From the NCBI RefSeq assembly GCF_014145325.1, contig NZ_JACHTF010000005.1, forward strand, positions 62,001 to 126,000: a stretch of DNA of 64,000 bases, in the 5' to 3' direction. Positions 1-8,553 of this stretch are shown piece by piece (position 1 is the stretch's first letter; every line of letters begins with the position of its first letter). Origin of the DNA: Marilutibacter spongiae. GTDB lineage: Bacteria; Pseudomonadota; Gammaproteobacteria; Xanthomonadales; Xanthomonadaceae. A model generated the notes under the pieces. The model saw only the letters and a list, made by a program, of their open reading frames with translations. It had not been told where the DNA came from and did no database searches. Position numbers and translations under genes: made by a program.

Positions 1-1120
1 AGTCGTCCGCGCCCGGATGGGCCACCTGCGCGGAGACGGACCGCGGCGACAGCGCCTGCTCGCCCGCGGGCGGCAAGGGCGGGGGCGGCGCGCCTGGCGC
101 AAGGCCCATCTGCACGTCCTCTTCGAGCCCGTTGGGAGCGGCCTGCATCCAGCGACGCGAAAGAGCCTTGAGCTGCGCGTCGTCGAAGCCCGGTTCCAGC
201 GCCTGGATCCGCTCGACCAGGGGCGGATGGGTGGCGAACAGGCCGCTGAACCCGACGCCGTCGCCGAACAGCATGTGGCTGACCTCTTCGGCATCGCCGC
301 GCGCGGCCAGCCGCGAGCCGTCCTCCAGCCCACCGATCTTCTTCAGCGCGCCGGCCAGGCCCGCCGTCTGCCGCGTGAACTGGACGGCCGAGGCATCCGC
401 CAGGCGTTCGCGGCTGCGACTGACGCCGGCCTTGATCATGCGGCCGAAGAACAGGCCGATGGAACCGATCGCCATCGCCGCCAGGGCCGCCACCAGCACC
501 ACCGCCACGCCCTCCCTGCGGCTGGCGTAGTGGCCGTGGACCATGACCTTGCGACCGATGATGGCGATCATCATGATCCCGAACAGCACGCCCATGAGAC
601 GGATGTTCAGGCGCATGTCGCCGTTGAGGATGTGGCTGAACTCGTGGGCGATCACGCCCTGCAGCTCGTCCCGGTTGAGCCGGTCCAGGGCACCGCGCGT
701 CACCGCGACCACGGCGTCGGACGGCGAGTAGCCGGCGGCGAAGGCGTTGATCGCCGCTTCGTGCTCGAGCACGTAGACCTTGGGTACCGGCACGCCGGAC
801 GCGATCGCGATTTCCTCGACCACGTTGCGCAGGCGTCGCAGGTTCAGGTCGCGGGTGTCTTCCGGCACGGGGACCCCGCCCAGCTGCAATGCCACCGGCT
901 CCCCACCGGCGCCCAGGCTGGCGATCCGGAACAGCGACCCCAGGCCGATCACCGCGAGCGTGCCGAGCGACGCCATCGCCATCAGGCCGGGCGTGAACCC
1001 GGCGACGACGCCGACCGCCACGTCGACCGCCAGCACGATGCCCAGCACCGCGAGCCCGAACAGCACGACCAGCCGCGTCGAACTCTTGCGCGCCGCCGCC
1101 TGGTGTTCGAAGAAGTTCAT
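1..1120 (-). CDS. M48 family membrane metalloprotease (HtpX-like), partial
   Basis: The 5' part of a zinc metalloprotease gene; its 3' end lies beyond the left edge. Translating from the ATG at 1120, hydrophobic segments lie near residues 19-41 and 46-66, and the zinc motif HEFSH is at about 159-163, followed by ILNGD. Two further hydrophobic stretches follow, then an RERLADASA segment that fits the third zinc ligand region. This arrangement is that of M48/HtpX-like proteases, which act in the inner membrane in quality control. LemA lies directly upstream on the same strand, a common pairing. Family assignment is firm; the substrate is unknown. Confidence 0.9.
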   Translation of the reverse strand, partial: MNFFEHQAAARKSSTRLVVLFGLAVLGIVLAVDVAVGVVAGFTPGLMAMASLGTLAVIGLGSLFRIASLGAGGEPVALQLGGVPVPEDTRDLNLRRLRNVVEEIAIASGVPVPKVYVLEHEAAINAFAAGYSPSDAVVAVTRGALDRLNRDELQGVIAHEFSHILNGDMRLNIRLMGVLFGIMMIAIIGRKVMVHGHYASRREGVAVVLVAALAAMAIGSIGLFFGRMIKAGVSRSRERLADASAVQFTRQTAGLAGALKKIGGLEDGSRLAARGDAEEVSHMLFGDGVGFSGLFATHPPLVERIQALEPGFDDAQLKALSRRWMQAAPNGLEEDVQMGLAPGAPPPPLPPAGEQALSPRSVSAQVAHPGADD

Positions 1121-1214
1121 GCGTGGATCGGCCGGGGGTCGAATGGGCTGGAGACGCGACCCGGCGGCGCCGGACGCTGGAGGAAGTCCCGGGGGCGGGC
1201 CCCGGGCTGGCGAT

Positions 1215-1808
1215 TCAGAACTGGACCTTCGGCGCCTCGCGCACCTCGGGTTTGTCGGCGGGGATGTCGAGCAGGGCCGCCGGCGCGAAGTTGAACATGC
1301 CCGCCACGACCGAAGACGGGAACATCTCGCGCTTGTTGTTGTAGGCCATCACGCTGTCGTTGTAGGCCTGTCGGGCGAACGCCACTTTGTTCTCGGTGCT
1401 GGTGAGCTCTTCGGTCAGCTGCATCATGTTCTGGCTGGCCTTGAGTTCCGGGTAGGCCTCGAAGGTGACCAGCAGGCGGCCCAAGGCGCCATCGAGCGCA
1501 CCCTGGCTGCGCGAGAGCTCGGCCATCGCGGCCGGGTCGCCGGGCGACGCCTTGGCCGCCGCCAGCCCCGCCTGTGCCGCGTTGCGCGCGGCGGTGACCG
1601 CTTCCAGGGTGCCCTTCTCGTGCGCCAGGTAGGCCTTCGCGGTCTCCACCAGGTTGGGGATGAGGTCGAAACGGCGCTGGAGCTGGACGTCGATCTGGGC
1701 GAAGGCGTTCTTGAACGCGTTGCGAGCGCCGACCAGGCCGTTGTACATGCCGACCGCCCAGAACCCCAGGACTGCCAACACGACAAGCAGAATCAATAAA
1801 CCCATCAT
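1215..1808 (-). CDS. LemA family protein
   Basis: A 197-residue protein with one N-terminal hydrophobic segment (about residues 2-20) and a long helical body containing the family signature around the RRFDLIPNLVE segment. LemA proteins are membrane-anchored helical bundles of uncertain role, usually encoded next to an M48 protease, as here (94 bp upstream of it on the same strand). The frame is open further upstream to 1922. I chose the first of two tandem ATGs (1808), because GAGGAG lies 8 bases before it and the upstream residues do not look like LemA. Confidence 0.92.
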   Translation of the reverse strand: MMGLLILLVVLAVLGFWAVGMYNGLVGARNAFKNAFAQIDVQLQRRFDLIPNLVETAKAYLAHEKGTLEAVTAARNAAQAGLAAAKASPGDPAAMAELSRSQGALDGALGRLLVTFEAYPELKASQNMMQLTEELTSTENKVAFARQAYNDSVMAYNNKREMFPSSVVAGMFNFAPAALLDIPADKPEVREAPKVQF

Positions 1809-1827
1809 GACCTTCACTCCTCGTGGC

Positions 1828-1858
1828 TTGAAACCCCGGGTGGGGTCGGCGCTAGAAT
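1828..1858 (+). promoter_or_regulatory. possible sigma70 promoter for the serine hydrolase gene
   Basis: TTGAAA at 1828-1833 and TAGAAT at 1853-1858 on the plus strand are separated by 19 bp, slightly longer than ideal. They lie in the 86-bp gap between the divergent lemA and serine hydrolase genes, about 37 bases before the chosen start. Sequence match only. Confidence 0.35.
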
Positions 1859-1894
1859 CGAATGCACTCCCAGCATACGCAGGCGCTGCGAACG

Positions 1895-3214
1895 ATGAAA
1901 GCCACCATGACCGCACGGCCACGCACCTTCCTACGCCTGGCGGTCCTGTCCGCCCTGCTCCCGCTCGCCCTCGGCACCACCGCGCAGACGCCTTCCACCG
2001 GCACGCAGGCGCCGGCCACCGACACCATCTCCACCGTCAGCGACACGCCGCTGCCGCCCGGCTTCGACGTGAAGCGCTTCGAGGCCATGGCGCAGGCGCT
2101 GGTCGCGGACCGTCGCGTGCCCGGCATGGCCGTGGCCATCGTGCACGAGGGCAAGGTGCTCAGCGCGCGCGGCTACGGCGTCACCGACATGCAGGCGCCC
2201 ACGCCGGTGGATTCGCACACGGTGTTCCGCCTGGCCTCGCTGTCCAAGGCCTTCGCATCGAGCATGGCCGGGCTGCTGATCAACGAGGGCACCCTGCGCT
2301 GGGACAGCAAGGTCACCCAGTACCTGCCCAACTTCAAGCTCAAGGACCCCTACGCCACCCAGCAGGTCACCGTCGCCGACCTGCTCAGCCACCGCCTGGG
2401 CCTGCCGCACAATGCCTACGACCGCGACCTCGAGCGCTACGTCGACTACCGCACCCTGACCGGCCGCCTGGCCAATACGCCGCTGCGTTGCCAGCCGGGT
2501 ACCTGCTATGCCTACCAGAACGTCGCCTTCAGCCTGATCGGCGACGTCGTGTTCGCCGCGACCGGGGACTTCTACAGCCAAGAAGTGCGTCGGCGCATCT
2601 TCAAGCCCCTCGGCATGAACGACGCCAGCCTCGGCCTGGAAGGCATCGAGAGCAGCCCGAGCTGGGCGCGTCCGCACATCGCCACCCGCGGCGGCTGGGC
2701 CTCGGTCTCGCCCAAGCCGACCTACTACCAGTTGCCGCCCGCGGCCGGCGTCAACGCCAGCGCGAGCGACATGGCGCAGTGGCTGATCGCACAGACCGGC
2801 CATCGCCCGGACGTGCTCTCGGCACCCCTGCTGGCGACGCTGCATGCGCCGCTCGTCGACACCCCCGGGCAGATGAGCACGTCCTGGCGCCGGGAACGCA
2901 TCACCTACGCCGGATACGCGCTGGGCTGGCGCGTCCACGACTACGCCGGCCAGCGGATGATCTACCACGGCGGTGTCGTGCAGGGGTATCGCGGCATGGT
3001 CGCGCTGCTGCCGGGCCGCGATTTCGGCGTGGCCGTGCTGTGGAACTCGAACACGAGCCTGCCGTCGGGCCTGCTGCCCATGATCCTCGACAGCGCGCTC
3101 GGCCTGCCCGAGCGCAAGTGGCTCGACATCGACTACGACGACGCGCTCACCGGCGAAGGCGGCGCACCGCAGTACGTCGACACGCGGGACCTTCGACTCG
3201 TCGCGCGCCACTGA
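1895..3214 (+). CDS. serine hydrolase, beta-lactamase class C / PBP4*-like family
   Basis: A 439-residue secreted or periplasmic protein. The N-terminus has basic residues and a hydrophobic core (about 13-30) ending in an Ala-rich cleavage region, so a Sec signal peptide is likely. The three active-site motifs of the class C/DD-peptidase fold are visible: SLSK (Ser115, Lys118), YQN (207-209) and HGG (358-360). The family includes AmpC enzymes, DD-peptidases and esterases, and sequence alone does not separate them. An alternative ATG lies at 1907 with a purine-rich stretch before it. Divergent from lemA. Confidence 0.9.
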   Translation: MKATMTARPRTFLRLAVLSALLPLALGTTAQTPSTGTQAPATDTISTVSDTPLPPGFDVKRFEAMAQALVADRRVPGMAVAIVHEGKVLSARGYGVTDMQAPTPVDSHTVFRLASLSKAFASSMAGLLINEGTLRWDSKVTQYLPNFKLKDPYATQQVTVADLLSHRLGLPHNAYDRDLERYVDYRTLTGRLANTPLRCQPGTCYAYQNVAFSLIGDVVFAATGDFYSQEVRRRIFKPLGMNDASLGLEGIESSPSWARPHIATRGGWASVSPKPTYYQLPPAAGVNASASDMAQWLIAQTGHRPDVLSAPLLATLHAPLVDTPGQMSTSWRRERITYAGYALGWRVHDYAGQRMIYHGGVVQGYRGMVALLPGRDFGVAVLWNSNTSLPSGLLPMILDSALGLPERKWLDIDYDDALTGEGGAPQYVDTRDLRLVARH

Positions 3215-3575
3215 CGCCGCGACCGGCCCGATCCATGGGGTGCTTCGTGGATTTCCGGGCAGGGCGGGATGACCAGCGTCCGTCGCATCCGGAAGGAACC
3301 GGCTGCGCCGATGGATTGGCCAGCCTCCAGCTGCCTGGAGGCGCCCTCGTCCCTCCTCCCGCGATGCGCCGCCGGCACGCCTTGCCCCGGCGCAGCGCGT
3401 CGTGCGTTCGACGAATGCCGGCGTCCCGCTTTCGCTTTCTCCCTGGGCTACTTGAGCGGCACAGGGCCTGGCGCAATGCGCGTGGCTTGTCGCACGGTCC
3501 GATCCCCCTCACACCGCCCCCCGGTGCGCTTCGCCTACCCGGACTACGCGGCTGACGATCACGCGTTCGTAGCTT

Positions 3576-3663
3576 CGTAGGATGGGTAGCGCGAAGCAAA
3601 ACCCATCGTGCGCGGTCGCCGGAAGCCATGGTGGGTTTCGCCTTCGGCTCTACCCACCCTACG
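3576..3663. repeat. dispersed palindromic element A, copy 1
   Basis: An 88-bp element with inverted ends (CGTAGGATGGGTA and TACCCACCCTACG, one mismatch). Internal landmarks are GCGCGAAGC, ACCCATCGTGCGC and GCCTTCGGCTC. A second copy with the same landmarks lies at 34162-34256 and a one-sided remnant at 34401-34455. Its size, intergenic position and inverted ends fit a REP/MITE-like repeat. Confidence 0.8.
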
Positions 3664-3685
3664 AGGACTCTGCAGCCAAGCCCCT

Positions 3686-3710
3686 CCCACACCCACACCC
3701 ACACCCACAC
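3686..3710. repeat. CCCACA hexanucleotide microsatellite
   Basis: About four perfect tandem copies of a 6-base unit (CCCACA) lie between element A and the CGTCATTCC element. It is intergenic, so copy-number change would not alter a protein. Confidence 0.85.
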
Positions 3711-3713
3711 GAA

Positions 3714-3745
3714 CCGTCATTCCAGCGAACGCTGGAATCCAGCTT
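3714..3745. repeat. element B, truncated copy (left end)
   Basis: CCGTCATTCCAGCG followed by AACGCTGGAATCCAGC matches the left end of the fuller copy at 34295-34377. The right-hand inverted end (CGCTGGAATGACG) is not present here. Short inverted repeats of this kind are widespread in proteobacterial intergenic DNA. Confidence 0.75.
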
Positions 3746-3854
3746 TTGCTTTCAACCGTGCCATCGACCATCGCCCGGGGTAGCTGCCCGGCAAAGAGCG
3801 TGGCGCAATGCGCTGCGCTTATCGCGCCCGACGGTCCTACGCGGCCCGTTGCCG

Positions 3855-3878
3855 TTGATCTTGATCTTGATCTTGACC
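3855..3878. repeat. TTGATC hexanucleotide microsatellite
   Basis: Three perfect tandem TTGATC units are followed by one variant unit (TTGACC), in non-coding DNA downstream of element B. Confidence 0.8.
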
Positions 3879-4016
3879 TTCGCGACTTTGAGGCCGCCGA
3901 GCACCGCAGGCCGTGGCGGCCGGACAACGGACAGGTCGATCGCCAGCTGGCACCTACAGGCGCCATGGCCTTACGCGCCTCGCAGTGCGCTCGCCCGACC
4001 CGGATGAAGCCTCCAT

Positions 4017-4053
4017 AAAAAAACTCTCCCCCGCCTGGGCCGCGGGGAAGAGT
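4017..4053 (-). terminator. rho-independent terminator of the histone H1-like gene
   Basis: On the minus strand a 12-bp stem with one mismatch (arms 4023-4034 and 4042-4053) encloses a 7-base loop and is followed by a run of seven T residues. It lies about 30 bp after the stop codon of the Lys/Ala-rich gene. Confidence 0.9.
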
Positions 4054-4084
4054 CTGATGACCGTGGAAACGGTATCGGGACGTA

Positions 4085-4615
4085 TCAGATCATCGGTGCC
4101 GGGATGTTCGGCAGGGCGGCCGGTGCGGCCTTCTTCTTCGAGGCGCGCTTGGCCGTCTTGCGGACGGTCTTCTTGGCGGCCTTCTTCGCCGGCTTCTTGG
4201 CCGCAGACTTCTTGGCAGCCTTCTTCACCGTCTTCTTGGCGGCGGCCTTCTTGGCGGCCTTCTTCACCGTCTTCTTGGCGGCGGCCTTCTTGGCGGCCTT
4301 CTTCACCGTCTTCTTGGCAGCGGCCTTCTTGGCGGCCTTCTTCACCGTCTTCTTGGCGGCGGCCTTCTTGGCGGCCTTCTTCACCGTCTTCTTGGCGGCG
4401 GCCTTCTTGGCGGCCTTCTTCACCGTCTTCTTGGCGGCGGCCTTCTTGGCGGCCTTCTTCACCGTCTTCTTCGCAGCAGCCTTGCGGACCGCCTTCTTGG
4501 CCGCGGACTTGCGTGCGACCTTCTTGGCGGCCTTCTTGGCCGCCGGCTTCTTGGCGACCTTCTTCGCCGCCTTCTTGGCGGCGGGTTTCTTCTTCGCAGC
4601 TTTCTTAGTGGCCAT
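4085..4615 (-). CDS. histone H1-like Lys/Ala-rich repeat protein
   Basis: A 176-residue, extremely basic protein built almost only of Lys and Ala with scattered Val, Thr and Pro. It has no hydrophobic segment. The centre consists of seven 13-residue KKTVKKAAKKAAA-type units. The C-terminal tail (PAALPNIPAPMI) is the only non-repetitive part. Proteins of this type resemble the eukaryotic H1 C-terminal tail and AlgP-type proteins, and probably bind DNA non-specifically. I chose the ATG at 4615 because the composition changes abruptly there; the open frame upstream is not Lys-rich. Its own terminator follows, so it is probably monocistronic. Confidence 0.88.
   Translation of the reverse strand: MATKKAAKKKPAAKKAAKKVAKKPAAKKAAKKVARKSAAKKAVRKAAAKKTVKKAAKKAAAKKTVKKAAKKAAAKKTVKKAAKKAAAKKTVKKAAKKAAAKKTVKKAAKKAAAKKTVKKAAKKAAAKKTVKKAAKKSAAKKPAKKAAKKTVRKTAKRASKKKAAPAALPNIPAPMI
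4221..4471 (-). repeat. 39-bp tandem repeat inside the histone-like gene
   Basis: Six tandem 39-bp units (4221-4454) are nearly identical; one base differs in unit 3. A seventh unit from 4455 diverges after its first half. Each unit encodes 13 residues, so gain or loss of units keeps the frame and changes only protein length. Confidence 0.92.
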
Positions 4616-5640
4616 GGGATGGCTCCTCGTCAGTGGTCCAGCATTGACCGACCCGGGACGGATCGGGGTGTTGCCCAGTACAAACCAGCCCCGCCGGCAA
4701 CATGCCGACGGGAAACCGCCGGCACGCGACAGCGCGTACCGGGTCGGGTGCATGCCGGAGCCCCATCCACGCACGAAGCGGGAAGGAAGGTCCGGAGGGA
4801 ATTGTCGGGGGGAGTTTGGTCACTCGTACGAGTTGGTCGGGAAGTGGCGATGTTGAAGTTTCGAAATCCTTCAAGGGACAGAGGCCCGATACCCACCTTT
4901 TCGAAAGCCATGGTGGAGTCCGGTTGCGTGCAGCTCGTTGTCGCGATCGCTTTGCTCACTCGTATATGCAGATGTCTTCTGCTTGGCGAAACGTAATCAC
5001 GGTTTTTGCAAGTGTCAACAACCCCAGGCGCCGGGAAAGCCCGCCGGAAGCGGTGCTGGGGCGCACATGCCGGCGACCGGCCCGCCGCCTGCGCCATCCC
5101 TGGCGAACCGCGCGCGTCCTCCTACACGACCACCGATGCAAGAAAACACTTGAAAACAAGGCATTTCCCGCAAGTGGCTATTTTTTGTCCAGCACTTCCG
5201 GGCGTATCGCAAGGCCGTCTTGCGCCCGCCTTCCCCAACCCGGACGGGCGGTCGTGGGACACGAAAAAAAATTGCAGGAGGGTGCTGCTTTTCGCGTCGC
5301 ACAAGATCATTTGCGCAAAAAAAGAACGCGTTCTCCACGCTGTCGGGTGATGGCCGCGTGTGCTCCCCGACCGAGGACACGACGACAGTCGCGACCGGCG
5401 GCGGACGCGACGCGATCGGCAGCACTGCGTCGCCCGAGGACTTTTCCCGTGCCGGCCGGGCAACAGCGGTGGCATGTCCGACGCGCGAACCGTGCGCGCT
5501 GACTCGAAGCACGCACGACGCGGCGGTGCTTTGCTCCCTGCCCGACCGCGCGACGACACGAAGTGCCTGGCCGGCGGCCATGAATGCCACCCGTGGGCGG
5601 GCACGCCTCCTCCCCCTTGCCGCGTCGGCGAGCGCAGGCC
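4616..5640. other. gene-free region upstream of the histone-like gene
   Basis: About 1 kb with no frame that looks like a protein; the open frames here have shadow-like Arg/Pro-rich composition. Between about 4850 and 5340 the base composition is clearly more AT-rich than the surroundings, with several A or T runs of 6-8 bases (for example near 5190, 5265 and 5315). It contains a possible minus-strand promoter at 4990-5018. A small RNA is possible, but I see no defining structure. Confidence 0.6.
4990..5018 (-). promoter_or_regulatory. possible sigma70 promoter for the histone-like gene
   Basis: On the minus strand a perfect TTGACA (5013-5018) is followed after 17 bp by TACGTT (4990-4995). 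If used, the histone-like gene would have a leader of about 370 bases. It could instead drive an unannotated small RNA. Confidence 0.35.
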
Positions 5641-5667
5641 AAAAAAAAACCGGGCGCCCGGCCCGGT
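5641..5667 (-). terminator. rho-independent terminator after gcvH
   Basis: On the minus strand ACCGGGC pairs with GCCCGGT (7 bp, 5-base loop), followed by nine T residues. It lies about 50 bp beyond the gcvH stop codon. Confidence 0.92.
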
Positions 5668-5719
5668 CGTCGCGTCGTCTTGGCCGGCACCCGTCGGCGA
5701 CGGGTGCCGGTCGGCGACG

Positions 5720-6115
5720 TCAGTGCTCGTCGCTCTCGAGCAGGTCGGCGTACTCCTGCGGGCCCAGGAGCTCCTCGGCCTGTTCCGGGGCATCGGCCTG
5801 CAGGGTGTACAACCAACCCTCGCCATAGGCGTCTTCGTTGATGATCTCGGGCTTGTCGGCCAGCGCGGTATTCACCTCGAGCACGGTGCCGCTCAGAGGG
5901 GCGTACACGTCCGAGGCGGCCTTCACCGACTCGACGACCGCACAGGCGGTACCGGCCTCGACCTGGTCGCCCGGATTGGGGAGCTCGACGTAGACCAGGT
6001 CGCCGAGCAGGCCCTGTGCGTGGTCGGAGATGCCGACGGTGACTTTGCCGTCACCTTCGACGCGAACCCATTCGTGGGACTTGAGGAACTTCAGATCGCC
6101 GGGGATATCACTCAT
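5720..6115 (-). CDS. gcvH: glycine cleavage system H protein
   Basis: A 131-residue lipoyl carrier protein that shuttles the methylamine group of glycine between the P, T and L proteins in the cytoplasm. The lipoylation motif ESVKAASD is intact, with the modified lysine at residue 65. Length matches the family. It is the last gene of a gcvT / isomerase / gcvH group. The 124-bp gap before it contains an 18-bp GC palindrome (6175-6192) followed on the minus strand by C and T runs. That may be an attenuator or partial terminator, so gcvH may also have its own promoter. gcvP is not in the window. Confidence 0.97.
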   Translation of the reverse strand: MSDIPGDLKFLKSHEWVRVEGDGKVTVGISDHAQGLLGDLVYVELPNPGDQVEAGTACAVVESVKAASDVYAPLSGTVLEVNTALADKPEIINEDAYGEGWLYTLQADAPEQAEELLGPQEYADLLESDEH

Positions 6116-6239
6116 GACTGGCCTCTAATGTGGGGGCGGTGGCGGCGGGAACGACGCCTAGTTTAAAGGGGGGACCCCGCGCGCGCGCGGGGCACGAACC
6201 AACACGGGTGGAGCAAGGGAACGGGGCGGGCCGGCAGCC

Positions 6240-6857
6240 TCAGTCCCGTCCGTAAGGCGGCCGGCCGCTCTTCAGGGCGTCGTGCAACGCCTCGATGCGA
6301 TCCTGCCCCCAGAAGGGTTCATCGTTCAGTACATAGCCGGGCAGTCCCGGCAGGTCGGCGGCGATGGCGGCGGCGGTGTTGCTGCCGTAGGTCGCATGCG
6401 CGGCATGCTGGCCCGCCATCTCCAGGATGGTGCCGGCGTCGAACCCACTGGCCTCGAGCAGCCCGGCCAGGACTTCACGTTCGGCGATGTCACGGTCTTC
6501 CGCCCAGAGCGCCCGGAAGGCGGCGTCGACGTAGGCCGCCGGATCCAGGCCGGCCGACACCAGGGCGATCGCGCAGCGGTCGGCCAGCCCGGGATCGGTC
6601 GGGAAATGGCGTGCCTGGATGTTGAGCGGCACGCCGCGGATGTCGCGCCAGCGTTGCAGTTCCACCACGCGGTAGCGCTGGCGTGCGGGTGCTCGCTTCT
6701 TCAGCGGCACCGCACCGTTGGCGTCGAACAGCTCGAAGATGCGCACCGGCCGGTACTCGATCCGGGCACCGGTGTCGCGCGCGACCGCCAGCAGCGCCGC
6801 ATGCCCGAGGTAGGCATACGGCGAGATGGTGCTGAAGAAGTAGTCGATGCTCGCCAT
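6240..6857 (-). CDS. 2-hydroxychromene-2-carboxylate isomerase family (DsbA/kappa-GST fold)
   Basis: A 205-residue protein with the family N-terminus: FFSTISPYAYLG at residues 7-18, containing the Ser-Pro-Tyr active-site region. The C-terminal segment LPGLPGYVLNDEPFWGQDRIE is also typical, with the conserved FxGxDR-like signature. Characterised members isomerise 2-hydroxychromene-2-carboxylate in naphthalene breakdown using glutathione, but many homologues lie outside such pathways. No aromatic catabolic genes are nearby. The gene starts 9 bp after gcvT and precedes gcvH, so co-transcription with gcvT is likely. Confidence 0.85.
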   Translation of the reverse strand: MASIDYFFSTISPYAYLGHAALLAVARDTGARIEYRPVRIFELFDANGAVPLKKRAPARQRYRVVELQRWRDIRGVPLNIQARHFPTDPGLADRCAIALVSAGLDPAAYVDAAFRALWAEDRDIAEREVLAGLLEASGFDAGTILEMAGQHAAHATYGSNTAAAIAADLPGLPGYVLNDEPFWGQDRIEALHDALKSGRPPYGRD

Positions 6858-6866
6858 GGTCGCGGC

Positions 6867-7988
6867 TCAGGCCAGCACGCCTTCCTGGACCTGGCCTTCG
6901 CGCACGAACGGGAAGCGGACCACGCGCACGGGCACCTCGCGCCCGCGGATGTCGACGCGCACGTTGCCGTCGGTACCCAGCGGGATGTCGCCCGCCGGCA
7001 CGCGCGCGAAGGCGATCGCCTTGCCGAGCGTCGGCGAGAACGTGCCCGAAAGGATCTCGCCCTCGCCATGCCCCGTCAGCACCTTCTGGCCATGCCGCAG
7101 GACGCCCTTGTCGTCCATCACCAGGCCGATCATCTGCCGCGGCGCGCCGCCGGCCTTCTGCTGCTCGAGCACCTCGCGGCCGATGAAGTCGCGCCCCTCG
7201 TCGAGGACGACCGTCCAGGCCAGGGCCGCCTCGTAGGGCGATACGTCGTCGTCCATGTCCTGGCCGTAGAGGTTCATGCCGGCCTCCAGGCGCAGGGTGT
7301 CGCGCGCGCCGAGCCCGGCCGGCTTCACGCCGGCCTGGAGCAGTGCGTTCCACAGGGCGACTGCATTGCCCTGCGGCACGACCACTTCGAATCCGTCCTC
7401 GCCGGTGTAGCCGGTGCGGGCGATGAAGAGCTCGACGCCGCCGTCGGCCAGCTCGGCGCTGCCCGCGGCGAACCGGGCCAGCTTGCCGATCGCCGGCTGG
7501 TCCTCGTCGCGCAACAGGCCGACCACCTTCGCCCGGGCGTTGGGGCCCTGCACGGCGACCATCGCGTAGTCCTCGCGCTCGGCGACCTCGACCTCGAAGG
7601 CCGCCGCCTGCCCGCGGATCCAGGCCAGGTCCTTCTCGCGCGTCGCGGCGTTGACGACGAGGCGGAAGAAGGTCTCCGACAGGTAGTAGACGATCAGGTC
7701 GTCGATGACCCCGCCCCGCGGGTTCAGCATGCACGTATAAAGCGCCTTGCCGGGCTTCTTCAGCTTGTCGACCGAATTGGCGAGCAGGTGCCGCAGGAAG
7801 TCGCGCACGCGCTCGCCGCGCAGGTCGACGACGGTCATGTGGCTGACGTCGAACATGCCGGCGTCCTGGCGCACCTGGTGGTGCTCGTCGATCTGGGAGC
7901 CGTAGTGGATCGGCATGTCCCAGCCGCCGAAATCGACCATCTTGGCGCCGAGCGCGCGATGGGTCTCGTTGAGGATCGTCTTGTGCAT
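6867..7988 (-). CDS. gcvT: aminomethyltransferase (glycine cleavage T protein)
   Basis: A 373-residue enzyme that transfers the methylene group from aminomethyl-lipoyl H protein to tetrahydrofolate, releasing ammonia. Family segments include [12 protein letters not shown] near residue 20, the tetrahydrofolate-site stretch around [19 protein letters not shown] and the C-terminal [16 protein letters not shown]. The frame stays open upstream to 8084, but homology begins at the ATG at 7988 ([18 protein letters not shown]). The short gap upstream shows no recognisable glycine riboswitch. Confidence 0.97.
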   Translation of the reverse strand: MHKTILNETHRALGAKMVDFGGWDMPIHYGSQIDEHHQVRQDAGMFDVSHMTVVDLRGERVRDFLRHLLANSVDKLKKPGKALYTCMLNPRGGVIDDLIVYYLSETFFRLVVNAATREKDLAWIRGQAAAFEVEVAEREDYAMVAVQGPNARAKVVGLLRDEDQPAIGKLARFAAGSAELADGGVELFIARTGYTGEDGFEVVVPQGNAVALWNALLQAGVKPAGLGARDTLRLEAGMNLYGQDMDDDVSPYEAALAWTVVLDEGRDFIGREVLEQQKAGGAPRQMIGLVMDDKGVLRHGQKVLTGHGEGEILSGTFSPTLGKAIAFARVPAGDIPLGTDGNVRVDIRGREVPVRVVRFPFVREGQVQEGVLA

Positions 7989-8108
7989 CGTGTGGGGGAG
8001 GGTTCGTGGGGATCGGCGATTATCACAGATTGTCGCCAGCCCGGCCCGGCCGCGGCGCGGGCCGTCCACCACACGCATGCGCACGGAAACGCGGTCGCGA
8101 CGCGCCGG

Positions 8109-8549
8109 TCAGTCGGCGGCGACGACCTGCAGGGTCATGCCGTCGGCGCGTTCCACCCGCACCATCGTGCCGGCCGGCAGGTCGGCACCGGCGACGTCCC
8201 AGTAGGCATCGGCGATCTGCACGCGACCGCGCCCGTTCACGATCGCGCGGTCGAGCGGCACGACCCGTCCGACCAGGGCCTCGGCGCGCCGGTTCAGCGT
8301 CGGGCGGTCGCTCTGCCGCTCGCGACCGCGGAACCAGGTGCGATAGACCTGGATCGAGACGAAGCTGAGCACGACGAAGGCCGCGACCTGGGCCAATAAC
8401 GTCATGCCCGGCAATGCCAGCACCAGCGCGAAGACCGCCGCCGCGGCAAAACCGAGCCAGAGCATGAACGCGCCGGGCGCCATGGCCTCCGCGGCGAACA
8501 GCAGCAGGGCGATCGCCGCCCAGCCGGTGGTCTGCCAGTTCCAGTCCAT
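8109..8549 (-). CDS. NfeD family membrane protein
   Basis: A 146-residue protein with hydrophobic segments at about 9-26, 28-45 and 50-67 and a C-terminal soluble OB-fold-like domain (about 85-146) of the NfeD type. NfeD proteins work with SPFH/stomatin proteins in membrane microdomains. The partner lies directly upstream with a 4-bp gap, the standard operon. In this type (short NfeD without the ClpP-like protease domain) no catalytic activity is expected. Confidence 0.92.
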   Translation of the reverse strand: MDWNWQTTGWAAIALLLFAAEAMAPGAFMLWLGFAAAAVFALVLALPGMTLLAQVAAFVVLSFVSIQVYRTWFRGRERQSDRPTLNRRAEALVGRVVPLDRAIVNGRGRVQIADAYWDVAGADLPAGTMVRVERADGMTLQVVAAD

Positions 8550-8553
8550 GGAC

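Larger units (their letters stand above)
3215..4016. other. gene-free repeat-rich intergenic region
   Basis: About 800 bp with no convincing gene. The first 350 bp show no recognised signal. From 3576 onward it carries an inverted-repeat element, a CCCACA microsatellite, a truncated CGTCATTCCAGCG element and a TTGATC microsatellite, described separately. It ends at the terminator of the convergent histone-like gene. Confidence 0.7.

Noticed and set aside
4221-4471. Regular 39-bp repeats that might suggest a CRISPR array
   Set aside because: There are no unique spacers; the units abut and encode in-frame KKTVKKAAKKAAA repeats of the histone-like protein.
5015-5590. 191-codon minus-strand open frame in the gap before the histone-like gene
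   Set aside because: Composition and lack of any recognisable motif suggest non-coding DNA, and it spans several A/T runs.
7989-8108. Possible glycine riboswitch before gcvT
   Set aside because: The gap is only 120 bp and shows none of the tandem aptamer motifs.
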